Part shown: in pieces, positions 10,841 to 24,099 of the stretch
Numbering within the stretch: the first letter of the stretch is position 1
Layout of the letters: the number at the start of each line of letters is the position of its first letter
From: Tamarix chinensis
Lineage: Eukaryota; Streptophyta; Magnoliopsida; Caryophyllales; Tamaricaceae
DNA length: 64,000 nucleotides
Assembly: GCA_030549775.1 (NCBI GenBank)
Contig: CM060175.1
Span: 82,742,745 to 82,806,744, forward strand
Direction: 5' to 3'
Position numbers and translations under genes: made by a program
The notes under the pieces: generated by a model
The model's input: only the letters and a program-made list of their open reading frames with translations
Databases searched by the model: none
What the model was told of the DNA's origin: nothing

Positions 10841-13339
10841 ATGAGGATAAGGAAAAGACAGGTTCCTTTGCCCCTCTCCCTCCTCTCCCCCGTTCCTCTC
10901 TCCGATCTCAAACCCTTCACCGACCCTTGTCCAGTACTGCAGGTGGTGCAACTCCAGCCGCAGTCGACACAACCACCACTGCCACTCCACCACGGCCCTT
11001 CACCTGCTGCACCGCCCAGTACCGCCCATGATCAACCACAGCCGTGCGGCACTCATCCTCATGAGTCCACCTCCCGAGATCCTTCTCGTTCTTCCTCCGA
11101 TCTACCGCAAAAGGAGGGCGGCATCGTGATTACGATGGAGGGCCGAAAGGTACTGGCTCTCTCCTGATAATTTATTAGGGTATCTATTGATGAAGGCCAA
11201 ACAAGGCCCTAATAGTATATTTATCTAGCTAAATATATGCAAATGGCACCGTTGTGTTGCACCGTCGATCGTGTAGATACATTATTTTTTGTGGGAGGTG
11301 TTGTCTGTGTGTACAGGAGCCGCTAATTGAAGGAGAAGAGGGATCGGTTGACGAGGATAATCATGATGGGAAAAGGCGAGATACCATGAAAACTCACGAT
11401 CATGTTCATCATCATGATCATGATATTACCAGGTGCACCAGCACGAACACGACCCCCAGGTATATGTATATGAAATGGACAAAACTAATTTATGTATCTC
11501 CAATCAATCTCTATATCGTTTCCGAAATTTGGTTATCCTTCGTTGAATAACTCTAATTGTCGTCCATATTTTCCGACCGACTAATCACATCAACTAATTA
11601 ATCAGTGAGCAGCTAGCTAGGTAGCCATGTTTTCCTTCCTTCCGGCCTGCCGGCCGGCGGCCGGCCCATTAATTCCGGTTCCCCGTCTCTTCTTTCTTTT
11701 ATCTGCACCGCACTGCATCTTCTTGCGTTTATACCTGCTTTAACCAGAAAAAAATAAAAATAAAAATAAAAACACAAAATTTATGGGATGTCCTTCGTAC
11801 GGTGCACGTTAGCATGAGTACTTCTGGTCCCCACGTTTTGTTTTTTCTGTTCCTATATAGTTAGTTAATAGTAATATAGTATTTTCATTTATATATGTTC
11901 TTAATTTTGCACTCCCCCGATCGTATATTCTCACCCCTTCCTCCCCCCGGGTTTTCCTTTCTTTTAATCTAGCGTAAAGAGCTTCTAAAATAAATAATTA
12001 CTAATTTAGCAAATAACTCCAAACCAACCTTTAATAACACGTTTCGTTGACTAATTAATTAATACAGTATATGCTAATTAAATAACGTGCATATGATATT
12101 AGCAAGCAGCGCAGATTGGATGCAGCGAAATCCTCAGAATCAAGCAGTACTCCTAATGAGCTTCTGAATCATCCACACCCCGCCTACTCCGCCTCCGAAG
12201 GTACCGTAACATCAATCCCACAGTTCTGATTTATTATAACTAATAGCTAGCGAGCTTGTAAGTCACTAACTGTACGTGCATGCGCTTCAACCGGCCGCCC
12301 AGTTCGTCGAGACGACGGGTACCGCTGTCGAGGAGAGAAAGAGATCCCATTGAAGAAAAGAACTAGAGGCACTACTACTACTGCTACTGCTTGGTCGGAT
12401 ACTTCCATGGCCGAATCCGATGATCATAAGATGAAGGAGGAGGAAGACAGCGACAGGAAGAAGAATATGATTGGTAGGAGTACCGTGATTTTGTGCGAAA
12501 CTAACAAGAAAGGTAATGGTCTTCTACGTCCAATTACTACTACTCATTCAGCTGCAGCAGGAGGAGGAGGCGGCGCACATATTAATCACCAATACAGCGT
12601 TAAAGCTGGTGGAGATTACAGAGATATATGTCATCAACATGATCATCAGGATGCACAAGTAGTACTAAATAGGTGGGAATCAGGATTCATGCAAAAGACG
12701 AGTACCGGTGCAGTTATAAGTAATACTAATTATACTACTACTGGTACCGGTGCAGCTGCAAGTAGAACTGGCGAGAAAAGAAGTAGTGCTGCCAGCACCG
12801 GTGGTGGTGCATATACCAAGGGAGGTGGATCCCGGTGCAGTCGTGTTAATGGAAGGGGATGGAGGTGTAATCAGCCTACCCTTGCGGGTTACTCACTTTG
12901 CCAGCATCATTTGGGTAAAGGTAGCCGAAGGCTCAGAAGAACTGGCGGCAGCTGCAGTAATACTATTTCTACTAGAGTTGCAATTCGTAACTACTGTCCG
13001 CAGGCTCCCGGGAAGCAGAAGTTGAAGCCAAAGAAAGAGATAATTATCAGAAAGAATGATAATAAAATTACTCCCACTAGCGATCACGATGATGATCATA
13101 AAGAAGGTCACGATGATGATACTTATAACTCATCGAAGGCGGCGGCCATGACCGCTATTGCTGCAGTTATGAACGAAAAGGAGAAGAGGAGGAAGAAGAG
13201 GAGGAAGAAGACGAAGCTATCGGGGTCTTTAGCCCCTGACGCCTCCACCTCCAGTAGCGATGATATTATTCAGCGAGTTAAGTTTGGGTTGGTAAAATCT
13301 CGGTCTCTTACCAGCTTGTTGGCCGAGACAGATAGATAA
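10841..13339 (+). CDS. WRC-domain protein (GRF-related zinc-binding motif, no QLQ domain)
   Basis: Four exons join in frame: 10841-11149, 11317-11459, 12115-12200 and 12303-13339, giving about 524 residues. The protein opens MRIRKRQVPLPL, a conserved-looking N-terminus, followed by a proline/serine-rich region. Exon 4 starts VRRDDGYRCRGEKEIPLKK. The defining feature is at about residues 356-388: RCSRVNGRGWRC...CQHH, which fits CX9CX10CX2H exactly, the WRC zinc motif of growth-regulating factors. WRC motifs bind DNA and act in nuclear proteins. No QLQ domain is present, so it is not a canonical GRF, and I see no miR396-type site after the WRC. The C-terminus carries basic, nuclear-localisation-like clusters (EKRRKKRRKKTK). 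Exon 2 has two donors 27 nt apart and in phase (GT at 11433 and at 11460), so two isoforms differing by nine residues are possible. Function is inferred as nuclear, perhaps transcriptional; low-complexity His/Asp and Thr/Gly runs suggest disorder. Confidence 0.85.
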
Positions 13340-14649
13340 TTGTCCTTCCACACCCGACAACAACTTCCGTGATAATTAATCAATATTTGACCCGGAGGCT
13401 GGATCAGTATCAAGCACTCATATTAATTTGATGATTCATCATCAAGTTTTATATATAAAGTTGGCGTGTCTGCTCTCTCTCTCTCTCTCTCTCTCTCTCG
13501 TGCAGTCCTTCTCTCTGAAATATGCACGTCGTATATGTATTATATATGGTGGTGCAGCTGCAAGCAGTGCAACGTCGGCCTGCATGACGGCTGTTGGTGC
13601 ACGTGCATTATGCATTTGCACTTCATATGTACTGATGCACACGTGCGTGCATGCGTATAAATGATTTGGAATAACAAACGTACCTTCACGTACGAACGTA
13701 CGTACTTTTAGTTTTAGTACAACCTTACTACATAGCAGCTATTGTATCTTTATATTCGCTGTATTGAATTTTATATACTATGTAGTATGTACATGGCTTC
13801 GGTTATAATGGATTATTCCAGTAATTAATGTTGATTGTTGCTCCATTGATTTAAGTATTCTATTTTTCTTTTAATCTTGGATTCTAGTAATACATGGATT
13901 CTCATATGTGGGGATATATTAGGATGGATGACGTTTTTCTCCCGATCCTATGGTCGTCTCCAAAACTCAGCATGAAGTCAGATGCCCACCGTCGTTTGAA
14001 ATACATATGTAGTTTTTTGCATCGGACGTCTGCTGTATAAACAATTTCACAGACGTCTGTTAGTAATGGGTTAATACTAATTAATTGCCAGTTAGTTAAA
14101 TTCATAATATATATTTTAGAAATATTTAAATAATTTCTATACTATTTTCAATTTTTAAAGACATTTTAGTAATAATTATTTTTTCAATATCTATGATTAC
14201 AGCTTTAAAATCAGCCATTCACAATGAACTATTACAATGGCCGGCGTTTGTGGCCGTATACTCGTCCTTTTAACACATGCATGGTATATGTGTCTGTGTC
14301 AGCTTTTTGATGCATTTGTCTTTTTTGAATCGTTTTCAATGAATGTTTGTCCTAATTAGAAAATCCAGCCCATCTTGTTGTCCCATTCTCAATGCTACGG
14401 GGATTGCCTTGTCGTACACGTATATAGCTCATTAATATTGTATTTTTGATATATGACAAATAATAATAGCATAACATTGATAGGAAGTCCCCCAAAATTT
14501 TATAAAATTTACAAAGTTATGATCGAAAAAATATATTCTAGGCCTCAAAAATTTCTCCCAACACCCCTAATCCTATCTTCCTTTATCCTACGTTTTACGG
14601 CGGTCGTGATTTTTTAGCGTTTTGGTTACCTGTTTTTTGGTAGCAGCGA
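13340..14649. other. 3' flank of the WRC gene and intergenic DNA
   Basis: Contains the probable 3' UTR, then AT-rich DNA without a gene. Overlapping short frames at 13428-13664 arise around the CT microsatellite and are not credible genes. Confidence 0.5.
13473..13499. repeat. (CT)n microsatellite
   Basis: About 13 uninterrupted CT units in the 3' flank of the WRC gene, possibly transcribed within its 3' UTR. Confidence 0.95.
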
Positions 14650-14699
14650 AGCTTTATTTGTAAGCCAAGTTGGGTTGCACTTTTAGGCTCGCCAGGATA

Positions 14700-15275
14700 G
14701 GTTTCAAACGAAAGAGAGCAGAGTGGACAAGTTTCCTCACTCAGAATTCATTACGAAAACTTTTGTTTGAAGCCTCTCATGCATTTACATAGAAGCATCC
14801 AATACATGATATAAGACCGCGGATGAGCGTCTGATTGCCAAACCCATTTCTATGAATCCGGTTCAGTATTGTTTGGTGGCAAAAGGATGTGTTTGTAAGG
14901 TGAGCTTGCAGTGAAGGAGATTATTGTGGGAGCAAATTTCCAATAATTAAGGAACATCTTAGGAAGATTCAGAGATCCAAGAGAAAGGGGTCCCCAGGAT
15001 ATGTCTTATTTCTTATGACCTCAGGCAACTGCTCAATAGATAGAAGACGGAAGTTTCAAGAACGGTGGATGAAATAGTCTGCAACTTTAGCTGTGTCCTC
15101 ATGTTGGGATAAGGGTCTATGAATACAGCGGTGGATATTTGCATCACCTATCCAGGTATCATATAAAGGAAAAAGTTTGTCATTACCGAGAGTCCACTTG
15201 ATACCCAACCATAACAGGATGTCCATGACAATACTTGAAACGCCTTGCCGGGTAGGGCCTTTTACGAGCCAAATA
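14700..15275 (-). pseudogene. LINE ORF2 C-terminal fragment
   Basis: The minus-strand reading contains IKWTLGNDKLFPLYDTWIGD, matching the conserved stretch after the reverse transcriptase of plant LINEs (GDG, hydrophobic, W/D.W). It then gives KVADYFIH and, after a frame break, LSIEQLPEVIRNK, which match the following conserved blocks. Stops and shifts make it non-functional. Confidence 0.7.
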
Positions 15276-15279
15276 CCTT

Positions 15280-15705
15280 TCAGGTTGAGCTCGACTAATT
15301 TAGTTTTTTTTTTTAAAAAAAATTTTGGGTTCAAGCTCGGTTCAATAAGGCTTGTGAGCCGACTTAGCTTGGCTCGTTAATCATGATTTGATTTGTGGCT
15401 TGGTTTGTTTGAAGATTTCAAGAGACCAAATCAATTTGTTTGATTATCCAACTTTATAAAATGCTTATTTAACTATTCAACTCGTTTATTAAGTAAATTC
15501 TATACAAGTCCAGTATATAAACGGGCATAACTAAGTTCGAGCTGAATTCGAGCTGGCTTACGAACAAGCAAGATGAACCTCTCTCAACTCGAGCTTGACT
15601 CTCTTAACAAACAAGCCTAAAAATAAGGCTTGAATTTGATTTATTTCTTAAACAAACGAGCCTAGCCCTTAACAATCCTAGCCGAGCTAGCTCGAACAAC
15701 CCTAA
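15280..15705. repeat. GAGCTCG-rich interspersed repeat
   Basis: Rich in short variants of GAGCTCGA, GGCTCGTT and AACAAACGAGCC, like the repeat at 56742-56986. The left part has GGTTGAGCTCGAC and the right end reads GAGCTAGCTCGAACAACCCTA, which are roughly inverted. It separates two parts of the LINE, so it is probably a MITE insertion, but no clear target duplication was found. Confidence 0.45.
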
Positions 15706-15709
15706 TGGC

Positions 15710-16069
15710 AGGCCCATGAGATGGACAAGATTATTCAAATGGGTTGAGCAAAGACCTAGACCCTGATGGTCTTGGTCACAATCTTGCAAGAGATATAGTT
15801 AATTTTGCGATGATTAATATAGTTGCCCTAAGGAAAGGCCTTGACAATGTTGTTGATCGCATTTGTAATTTTTTTCAGGGCGAAAATGAATTTGCATAAA
15901 GTAAATATATAGTAAGTCTAATACATTTGTAGCTATAATGGCATGCCCAACAAGTGATAAACTATTTGTTTTCCAAAAGCTTAGTTTCGATCGGAGTTTT
16001 TCAATAAGAATTGGAATTTTTTGCTCAAAGTTCTTGGTTGAGAGACTAGATAACCTAAGTAATTTCCTA
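15710..16069 (-). pseudogene. LINE reverse transcriptase fragment
   Basis: The minus strand reads KLRSKLSFWKTNSLSLVGHA followed by a hydrophobic stretch. It matches the end of the plant LINE reverse transcriptase (kL..Wk...LSlaGR...). The solo LTR at 16070 interrupts the upstream part, which resumes at 20348. Confidence 0.75.
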
Positions 16070-19000
16070 TGTAACATTCCATTTTCTCCTAATCCTAATT
16101 TTCATATGGTTACCTCTTTAGTCCTTCCTTAACATCCTATTATTGATCATTCATCTTACATTTACCCAAAATTTACTTATTTTACCTTTAAACCTTTCTT
16201 AGAATTCTTCTCCCTTGATTACTGATCGATTAAATGTTGGGAGAATTACCTAATCTTACTTAATGTAATTTAATTTTACTTCAAATCAATTCTTATTTCA
16301 ATATATATATATATTTGGGCTCCTAAATTAATGGAAATTATTTGATATTACCTATTTATTGGATTTTCTTTCTTCTCTAAAGTATTTTATTTAATGTTGA
16401 TCCTTTTATGGTTAGGGTTGACCATAAAACTCACTCCCATGCCCCCATATCATATATGATCTTATCCTTTATCATTCAACCACAATTCTTGCCATAATTC
16501 TATCACCTTACACATCTCAACCACTCTCTTACACTTTTACACCACTATAGCCTTTTCCTTCACACTCCACCTCTACTATGCCTTACAAGCAACCCCAATA
16601 AAATATACCTCTCCTCTCTCCTCTTGCTTGACACCTTTAGGGGGGAGACCCTTAATCATTCATTCAACATTTAATAGTTCTAACATCTCCTCCTTTTCTC
16701 TTTCAAATCTCCTCTTACATTTTCTATTAATTTCACTTTGTTCTTTTATTGTTGTTTCCCCTCTTGTGCATCAAGCCTCCCTCCATTTCTTGCTTCTCCT
16801 TCTTTTATTTCCTTTCTTACCCTTAAAACCTTAGATTTTCATTTACTTGTGCTTTACTCTAAGAAAAGGTAGATTAAAGTTTGAGAATTGGTGAAGATTC
16901 ATGCTCATCCTCGTCTAGTTCATATCAATCTTCAAAGCAATGGTTTATTCCTATTATTCTTTATCTTTCCTTTTTTTTTTCTTTCATTTTCACAAATTAT
17001 AATCTTTCCTAAAGCTTTTTTTTCTATCTTTATTCTTTATAGTGAAGGTGGTTTAGCCCATAGTGAAGTAAATGGTTTAACCAGTAGTTTTTTTATTGAA
17101 GAATGGGGATTTTAGGTAACATTATTCACTTCTCTATAACATGAACTTTTTGTGCTATGTAACATTGTTAAGTTTCCTTACCATGATATCATGATTTATT
17201 TTATAAAAGCATGAATCAAGTTTAAAAAGATAAATTTATGTATCATGTGTGATTTCATGAATTATTTGGTTAAGGTGAAGAATGCCATGTTTAGGTCATT
17301 CTAGGTATTTTATGTATTTAGGAGCATGATGAATATGTCTTAATTCATTTTTAATAAGCATTGTTCATGTGTTCCACGTATTTTGTATGAATTTCATGAG
17401 GTGTGGTTGAAGTTGGACATTTTTTTACCTTGAGCGGCATTTGACCTTTTGGAATTTGTTTAGGGTTTTGGATGATTTAATTTGTGTTAATAATGCCATG
17501 ATTTGTCTAATAGTTTGTATTGTGTGTGATTTTGGTGTAACTTGGAGGAAGTTTAATTTTGGGAAATTTAGGGGGTGAAGTTGGCTTTGGGGGTAATATT
17601 TTCCTTTCAATGAGTTTTTTATGAAATCAAAGTATTCCATCATGTTTATTGGGGGGTTAACTTAAAATTTTATACATAATACGTTAGGTTTTGGAAGTGT
17701 ATGGCGGTTAAACTATGAGTTTTGTAAGATTTGAGGTGTTTTAAATAATTAATAATAGTTTGGTACTTTTAAATAAATTCTAGAAGATTGGATTTGTGTG
17801 GGTTTTATGTCAGTGAAAATATGTTAAGAGTGATAAGATGAATATTTGGGTTAAGTGTAATTAATAAGTGTTAAGATCTTAAGTTCAGATGCCTTAAAAG
17901 GACTTTATAAATCCTAAGGGTGTAAATATCATTTTATTGGTATGTTATTAGGTTTTAATTATGTTTTTTAGACTATTGTATTCAATATGAAGTGTTTGAC
18001 TGTCATCTTGAGTTTGGTGGGTTGTTGAGCTAAATTGGTGATTATATGAGATAATTGGGATTTAAGGTTTCATAAACGCATTATAGTCTTTTCACTAGTG
18101 TTGTGTTCTCAAATTTCCATGTTGAGTTCCTTATTACCATGTTTATTAATCTATGTGTATGTGGAATGTTTTATTTAATTATTCGTAGTATAATCCTAAT
18201 CACATGTTTAATAAACAATTGTTGGTGTGAATTCATAGTGTAATTGGTATGTTATAAGTGATTGATTTTGTTAAGTGGTTTAACTTGATTCTTTGAGTGA
18301 TTATGATTATCCTGATTTATTACAAGTGTTAAAGTGAGTTATAATGGTAAGTGAGCCTTAATGAAAAGTGATAAGTGGCAATACAAGTGAAGTGGAATTT
18401 AAGTGAAATAGATGTGTGTATTTTGTTGAGTTATATATATATATATATATATATTAAATATGACCCTTGGTGTTAAGTGTTTATTTCGATGCCTTAATAA
18501 AACCAATAGTTTTTAAAATGTAATATTACATGAGTTAAGACTATGAAAGTGGTGGTAATAGTAAGTGTTTCAGTGATAGTGGCCATGTTCTGTCAAAATT
18601 AGAGGACTCTAATCTAACCTATGTAAGCCTAGACCATCGACCAATTAGGGATACGCGTATTTAAGGATTGGTTATTTATTAGTGGTCACCAAGAGTGTTA
18701 TGCCCTAATTTGAACATTATCTCCCATTCGCAGGGGAAAGAGGATTAGAAAGTGAAAGTGAAAATAATATTGACTCTTATCTTCCATCTGGGAATGAGAG
18801 GAGTGGAAGTAATACAAACTGACTAAGTAATCAGAATTATCCACAATTATCACTTTTAAGAACCAAACAAGAACTAATGCGGTTATGCTCATGATGGAGG
18901 CAAGAAAATGTTCCCTTTTTTCTTGTAATTCCAATAGACCTTGATATTTTTCTCCTCAAATGCCACACTTAGTCCCTAGTCTCCTCCCTCATATTTTATT

Positions 19001-20342
19001 TAAGCAAATAAATATCAAGTACAAAAGGGAGCACAGGATGATCAAAACAAGGAAGCACATTCAAAGCATAGTGCAAAGCAACTCAGTAAGGAGGAGAATA
19101 ACAAAGGAAATATGAACTAAAGTAGGGTGTTCCTAACCCCTTATTCTTTGATTCCCTTCCTTCGTTCCTCCTATTCATTTTTCAATTTGTTTTTCTATTA
19201 TGGAGTTTAGCATGAGAAGAATTTTTTTATGGGGAGGATTGATTAGATCTTGATGTTGTAATACTTGAAACATTAAAGCATTGTTCATATTTGAATTTGT
19301 ATTTCACTTTTATTTTTGCACGTTAATGTGTGTTGAATGCTAGTTACATTTAGGACTTACAAAACCTTGTAAAACTTAGCTAGGATAAGTCTAGTGGATT
19401 GTTTCAAAGTGGTGTTAGTATTGGCAGAAAGATGTGTTTAGACCTAGGTATTATGACTAGGGCATTCACTACGTTATATTGTCAGGCCCCATGTATTGAG
19501 ATAGTGACAACCTAAGAATATACTTCACCTTGAGTAAAGCCTAGTGAATAGAGGAGTATTTATATCCTATAGGATTTGACATGATATAGTGTGTAGAGTG
19601 TTGCAGTATCAGGTAACATGAGAGTTCCATCCCTATAGTCCTTAATCTTGATAGGTTCTCACCCTAACTTATCCTACTTTGACTGATTGTTAGTAGTTGA
19701 GTCATCTTTGGTATTCATTTTCTTGTTATCAACATCTTACCTTACACCCTTTCGTGTTTTGTTGTTAGTAGGATATGATTTTTAATATTGTGTTAATCTT
19801 GTATTTGGCCCTATAATACACTCTACCTTGGAAATGTGATCTCTCCCAATCTCCATGGGATGACACTCACTCACTCTCTATACTCTTTGGAATGATTGTG
19901 TGTACTTACGTAGTGTGATGCCCATTTTCTCACCCTAGAGCAAAATCCAACTTGCATCGCACCACTATACATTTCTTATCTTTTGAAGTGATTTTTGTTG
20001 CTTATTTTGTTTCATATTGATTACCCTTACGTGGTTGCTACTCATTCCCATGAGTAGGTACCACTTATTATTTCACAAGTAGTTGTTGATTTGATACTTT
20101 TGGTGTAATACTTACGGTTAATGAATTATAGGTTAATAGTGTATGGTAATTTGGATCTCTTTTCTGAACATTTGCCTTCTATTTTTCTTGTTTTGTTTTT
20201 TAGCTTACACCCATTTTAGATTACATATAGGGAATACTTCTCCTATTTGAATGTGGTGGTAATACTTTACATTTTCATATTGATTTCCATAGAACCATTT
20301 TGAAAGAAAATTTTCAGTTTGTGAAAATGTGGGGGTGCTACA
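16070..20342 (+). mobile_element. solo LTR-like element, long family, copy A (4273 bp)
   Basis: Starts TGTAACATTCC and ends GTGGGGGTGCTACA. It is flanked by TCCTA (16065-16069) and CCCTA (20343-20347), a 5-bp duplication with one mismatch. LINE reverse-transcriptase sequence lies on both sides, so it is an insertion in that LINE. It has no retrotransposon coding region. It is the most diverged copy: the TATA box is weak (AATAAAATATA near 16598) and the splice-bounded block is longer (17043-17115, 73 nt). Belongs with copies B to E. Confidence 0.75.
18432..18454. repeat. (AT)n microsatellite
   Basis: Simple TA repeat inside copy A of the long-LTR family. Confidence 0.9.
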
Positions 20343-22780
20343 CCCTAGGTCTTGATAAGAAGTTTGCTGAGACCAAAGAAGTATATCAAACTTGGTTATT
20401 AACATCTATGTTAGGTGATAAAAATATTTTAAAATTCTCATGACAAATGTTGAGATAAGATAAAGAGCTAAAGTCTGATTATACCTTAATGATGTTGTTA
20501 ATATTTTTATCATCCATATTGCTAAAAGAAGGATGTAATAAGAAAAAAGTAAGTGAGAGATTGTGATTCCCCTTTTAAAAATTGGGGAGGCATTCCATTA
20601 TTTGGCATTTACTTGATAATTTATGAGGGAAAAGAGGAACTCGAATAGAAGAAAGATGTAGGGAGAAGTAAATAATCTAGTAATAGAGCCATTAACAAGG
20701 AAAAAGAGGAACTCCATGCATAGAATACAAAGGAAAGTAGATAAACTTCAATACATACGAAGTTGGATTTACTTTATAGGAAACTTAAACTAGAAAAAGA
20801 TGAAGTGTATAAAGTCCCAATGGACTTGTCATAAGCCTTTTCATGGAATGAATAATTTCCCTAGCAATAAGGATATTATGACTTGCCCTATGGTCGATAA
20901 GGAAGGCAACTTAATAGGAACATATGATATTCAAGAGGATAAGTCAAAGTATATTAACAATGATTTTTTATAAGATTTTGTACAAATAGTTGCCAAGGCT
21001 AATAAAATGATAGTGGAAAAGAGTTTCAGGTTTATTAATTTGAGGGATAAGAGCAATAAGTCGCCATAGATGTTGTAGGAAGCAAGGATGTACCTTACTC
21101 AGTCCAGGGGCCTTGAATAGGCAAAGTTGGAATAGAGATTGTTTAACTTTAAAAGGGAAGGAGGAGGAACCAATAGGTTTTGTTGTAATTCAGACATGCC
21201 AAGAAGCAAAATGGGTTTATCACAAGTAAACAACGGAGAACTCTGATTATTTGGTTTGTAAATATCTTTTTAATATAGAAATAAGGCATTCTTAATGTCA
21301 TCAACATCACTAATCCATTCTCGAGAGGGTATTTTTATGTTTAGGTTGCAATTAAACATTCTCCTAGCAATTACAACTCTATATAAGAATTTGAATTTGC
21401 CATCGTGTGAAAATAAATTTTCCATTATGAATTTATTATTCCAAAACTCTTCTTCTATATAATGATATTTATCATGTTCAAAAGTCTAGATAATTCCTCA
21501 TTTGATGTAATATCCTCATTTGGCGTTTAAACTGAGTTGGTGTTGAACATTTTTGGGGTTTTACTAAGAGCGACATGGATAAATATGTTACTAACAACAT
21601 ATCTATTCCAAGAAGAAGGCTTATGCATAATGGTTTTAGCAACTGTAGAATAAGTTGATCCAAAGAATACCAGGTTTCGGTAGCAAAGGTGATGCAAGAA
21701 GTGCAATGGAGAGGCCAACTCAATAATGACATGGCAATGGTAAAGTGCAGTTGTCTATGGTATTTATATTTTCTTTTATTTTATTTTATTTCCCAAGGCT
21801 ATTAGGAGAGAATTAATCATTAGAATATGTTATATGAGCAATGGAAAAATACAAATACTCGGTGTAAGGGAGAAGAGGCTAAGGCTTCGTCAGAATTTGA
21901 TTCTCTTCGGTCAGTCTCTCTGTTTCTATTACTCTCTTAGTTTGAGAACTTTTCCTTCTTAAGTTTTCCTACTGTTTGACTGAATTCCAACTCTTGGTTG
22001 TGTGTTAACCTTGATAATTGTGTTATTGCATTCTTTTGAGTCGCTTATAAATTTAGGTTTAGGTTCAATGTTTAAAAGAATCAAACAATGTTCTGAATAA
22101 ATTCTAGTCAAATAGAAAATAGCAGCCTCTTGGAATTTTATAAGACAATGAATGTTGTCCCAAGCACAATCTAGTCATTTCTAGCTATATTATGAGAATG
22201 CATGTTTGGCGTTTTATAGACCCAGGTGTACTTAGAAGCACCAAACCCAAGGTCATGCAACCCACAAGATTGCATGCAATAAACATATTTATTGATCATA
22301 CTAAGGCAACGAGGGTAAGCCTCTTAATCTTTCACTTGATTTTGCAATGTCATTAAATACTCCAATAATGGTCCAAGGCCCGAAAATTTAATTTGTAAAA
22401 TATTGAAGATAATCCTATAACAGAACCCGATCGCATAACTTTGGGTATGCATTTAGAGCAATAAGTGTCCAAGATGAGGAAGCAAGACATACCTGGACCT
22501 ATACATAGATTGCTCTTGGTGCACAAGAGTGAATTTAAACTAACACTTCTTTATGTTTCCTTAGTGCCTAGAGATCCCCTACAAATCCATCTGCATCCTA
22601 ATGAAAGACCCAATCATAACCTAAGCCTTTAGAATTTTTATATGCCCTTTCCCCCTCAACTCTAGTTTTTCTAAGAATGATGATCAAAGGACAATGGGCT
22701 CTTACATAACCCTCAAAAGTAGAATTAAATTGTAGGTTTTAAATGCCTCACACATTCCATGCCAAAATGCATGATGATAA
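20343..22780 (-). pseudogene. LINE ORF2 endonuclease and reverse transcriptase remnant
   Basis: Near 22340-22780 the minus strand gives endonuclease-like pieces: an AWNVRG-type start, then NLQFNSTFEGYVRAHCPLII and a GPWTIIGDFND-like motif reached through frame shifts. Near 20830-20900 it gives IDHRASHNILIAREIIHSMK, matching the reverse-transcriptase motif around (R)QI.DNILIA.E.iH.m. Many stops and shifts show it is dead. Confidence 0.65.
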
Positions 22781-24099
22781 TATGAACTAGTAAATTGCCT
22801 GCAGTGATCTCTCTTCTAAGTCAAAAAGAGCTGATAGTATTGGATCCTCCATCCACCCAAGTTCGAGGGAGCTGGGGGAGTTTATTACCATTTCTAGAGT
22901 CACTCTAATCTTTTATGTCCATTTTCTAGGAAAAAACTAAATGTCGACTTTGAACTGATAACAAGAGTGAGTTGTGATATCCTCGGGCTGACTATAATCA
23001 AGTAGACTAATGCTCGTAATGCCCTTTGTAAGAACCAAGTTTTCCCCTTGGTTTATCCTTCTTGATGATAGTGTGGAGACTCGTAGAGATCTAGTAGGGA
23101 CCCACCCAACACTAGAAGGTCATGAATATGTTTGGTGCGTTTGACGCCAGTGTGTGATTTTGAATGACGAGAAGGTGAGGACGTAGTACCAATGTCTTTT
23201 TCCATCCACTTGATAACATATACCTAAACATTCTAAAAAAATCATTCTCTAGTAGCCTCCAGAATAAGGGGCAGTCTCTTGGGAAGCACTGAGTTGGGTT
23301 CACTATCATTTCCAACAGGATTTTTAGAGACATCCAAATTTTCCTTCTGAAGATTTTCACATTCTATTTGTAGTCTGGGCATGATTGAAGGGCTACTGCA
23401 AGGTCATATGAGGATATTATGGTGCCTCCGGCTATTGTTGGTTGACAACAATGTGTCGTTGTTGCTCCTTTGGGGACCTAAATTTCTGAAACTACTTGCC
23501 ATTTGTGAGAGAAGGTCTGAGATAATGGTTTGGAGGGCAGTTCAATCAGATACCCAAAGTTCAATTGGTACAAAACTATTTAGAGTTAAAATATGATTAT
23601 CAATAGCAAAAATTTAAAAAAATCAATTGGACAGGTTTTACTCAATATACCTTAAACATAGTTGTTTTAAATATAAATAAAAAAATCAAAGGATAAAGAA
23701 TCCGGATAAATTAAAATTGAGTAAAATCTTATCAAAAGTATAACGATTAATTTTTAAAAAAAATAATAATCTTCGATTAAACTCTGTTTAAATTAATCAA
23801 ATCGCATATCGATTAATATATTGATCCTACTCTAATACACTGATTTTAAAATGAGTGGAGGGAGAGAAAAGAGCAGTGCAACAATCATTCTTTGCTTCAT
23901 GACATGCAAGAAATGAAGTAATTCCCGATAGCACTTGTCTGTCATGCTGTAAAAGTGATAGATTTTTACCATGGCCTAAATCTACATGTGAATGATAGTG
24001 AATACTCTTAATAACGGTAGATGATGACTCATAGGGTCTATAACTTTTAGGTAGGGTAGCTAGCTTTCTAGGCAAGCCAACTTGTGATTACATTGGTTG

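Noticed and set aside
10841..13339. Canonical growth-regulating factor
   Set aside because: The WRC motif is present but I find no QLQ domain and no miR396-type site.
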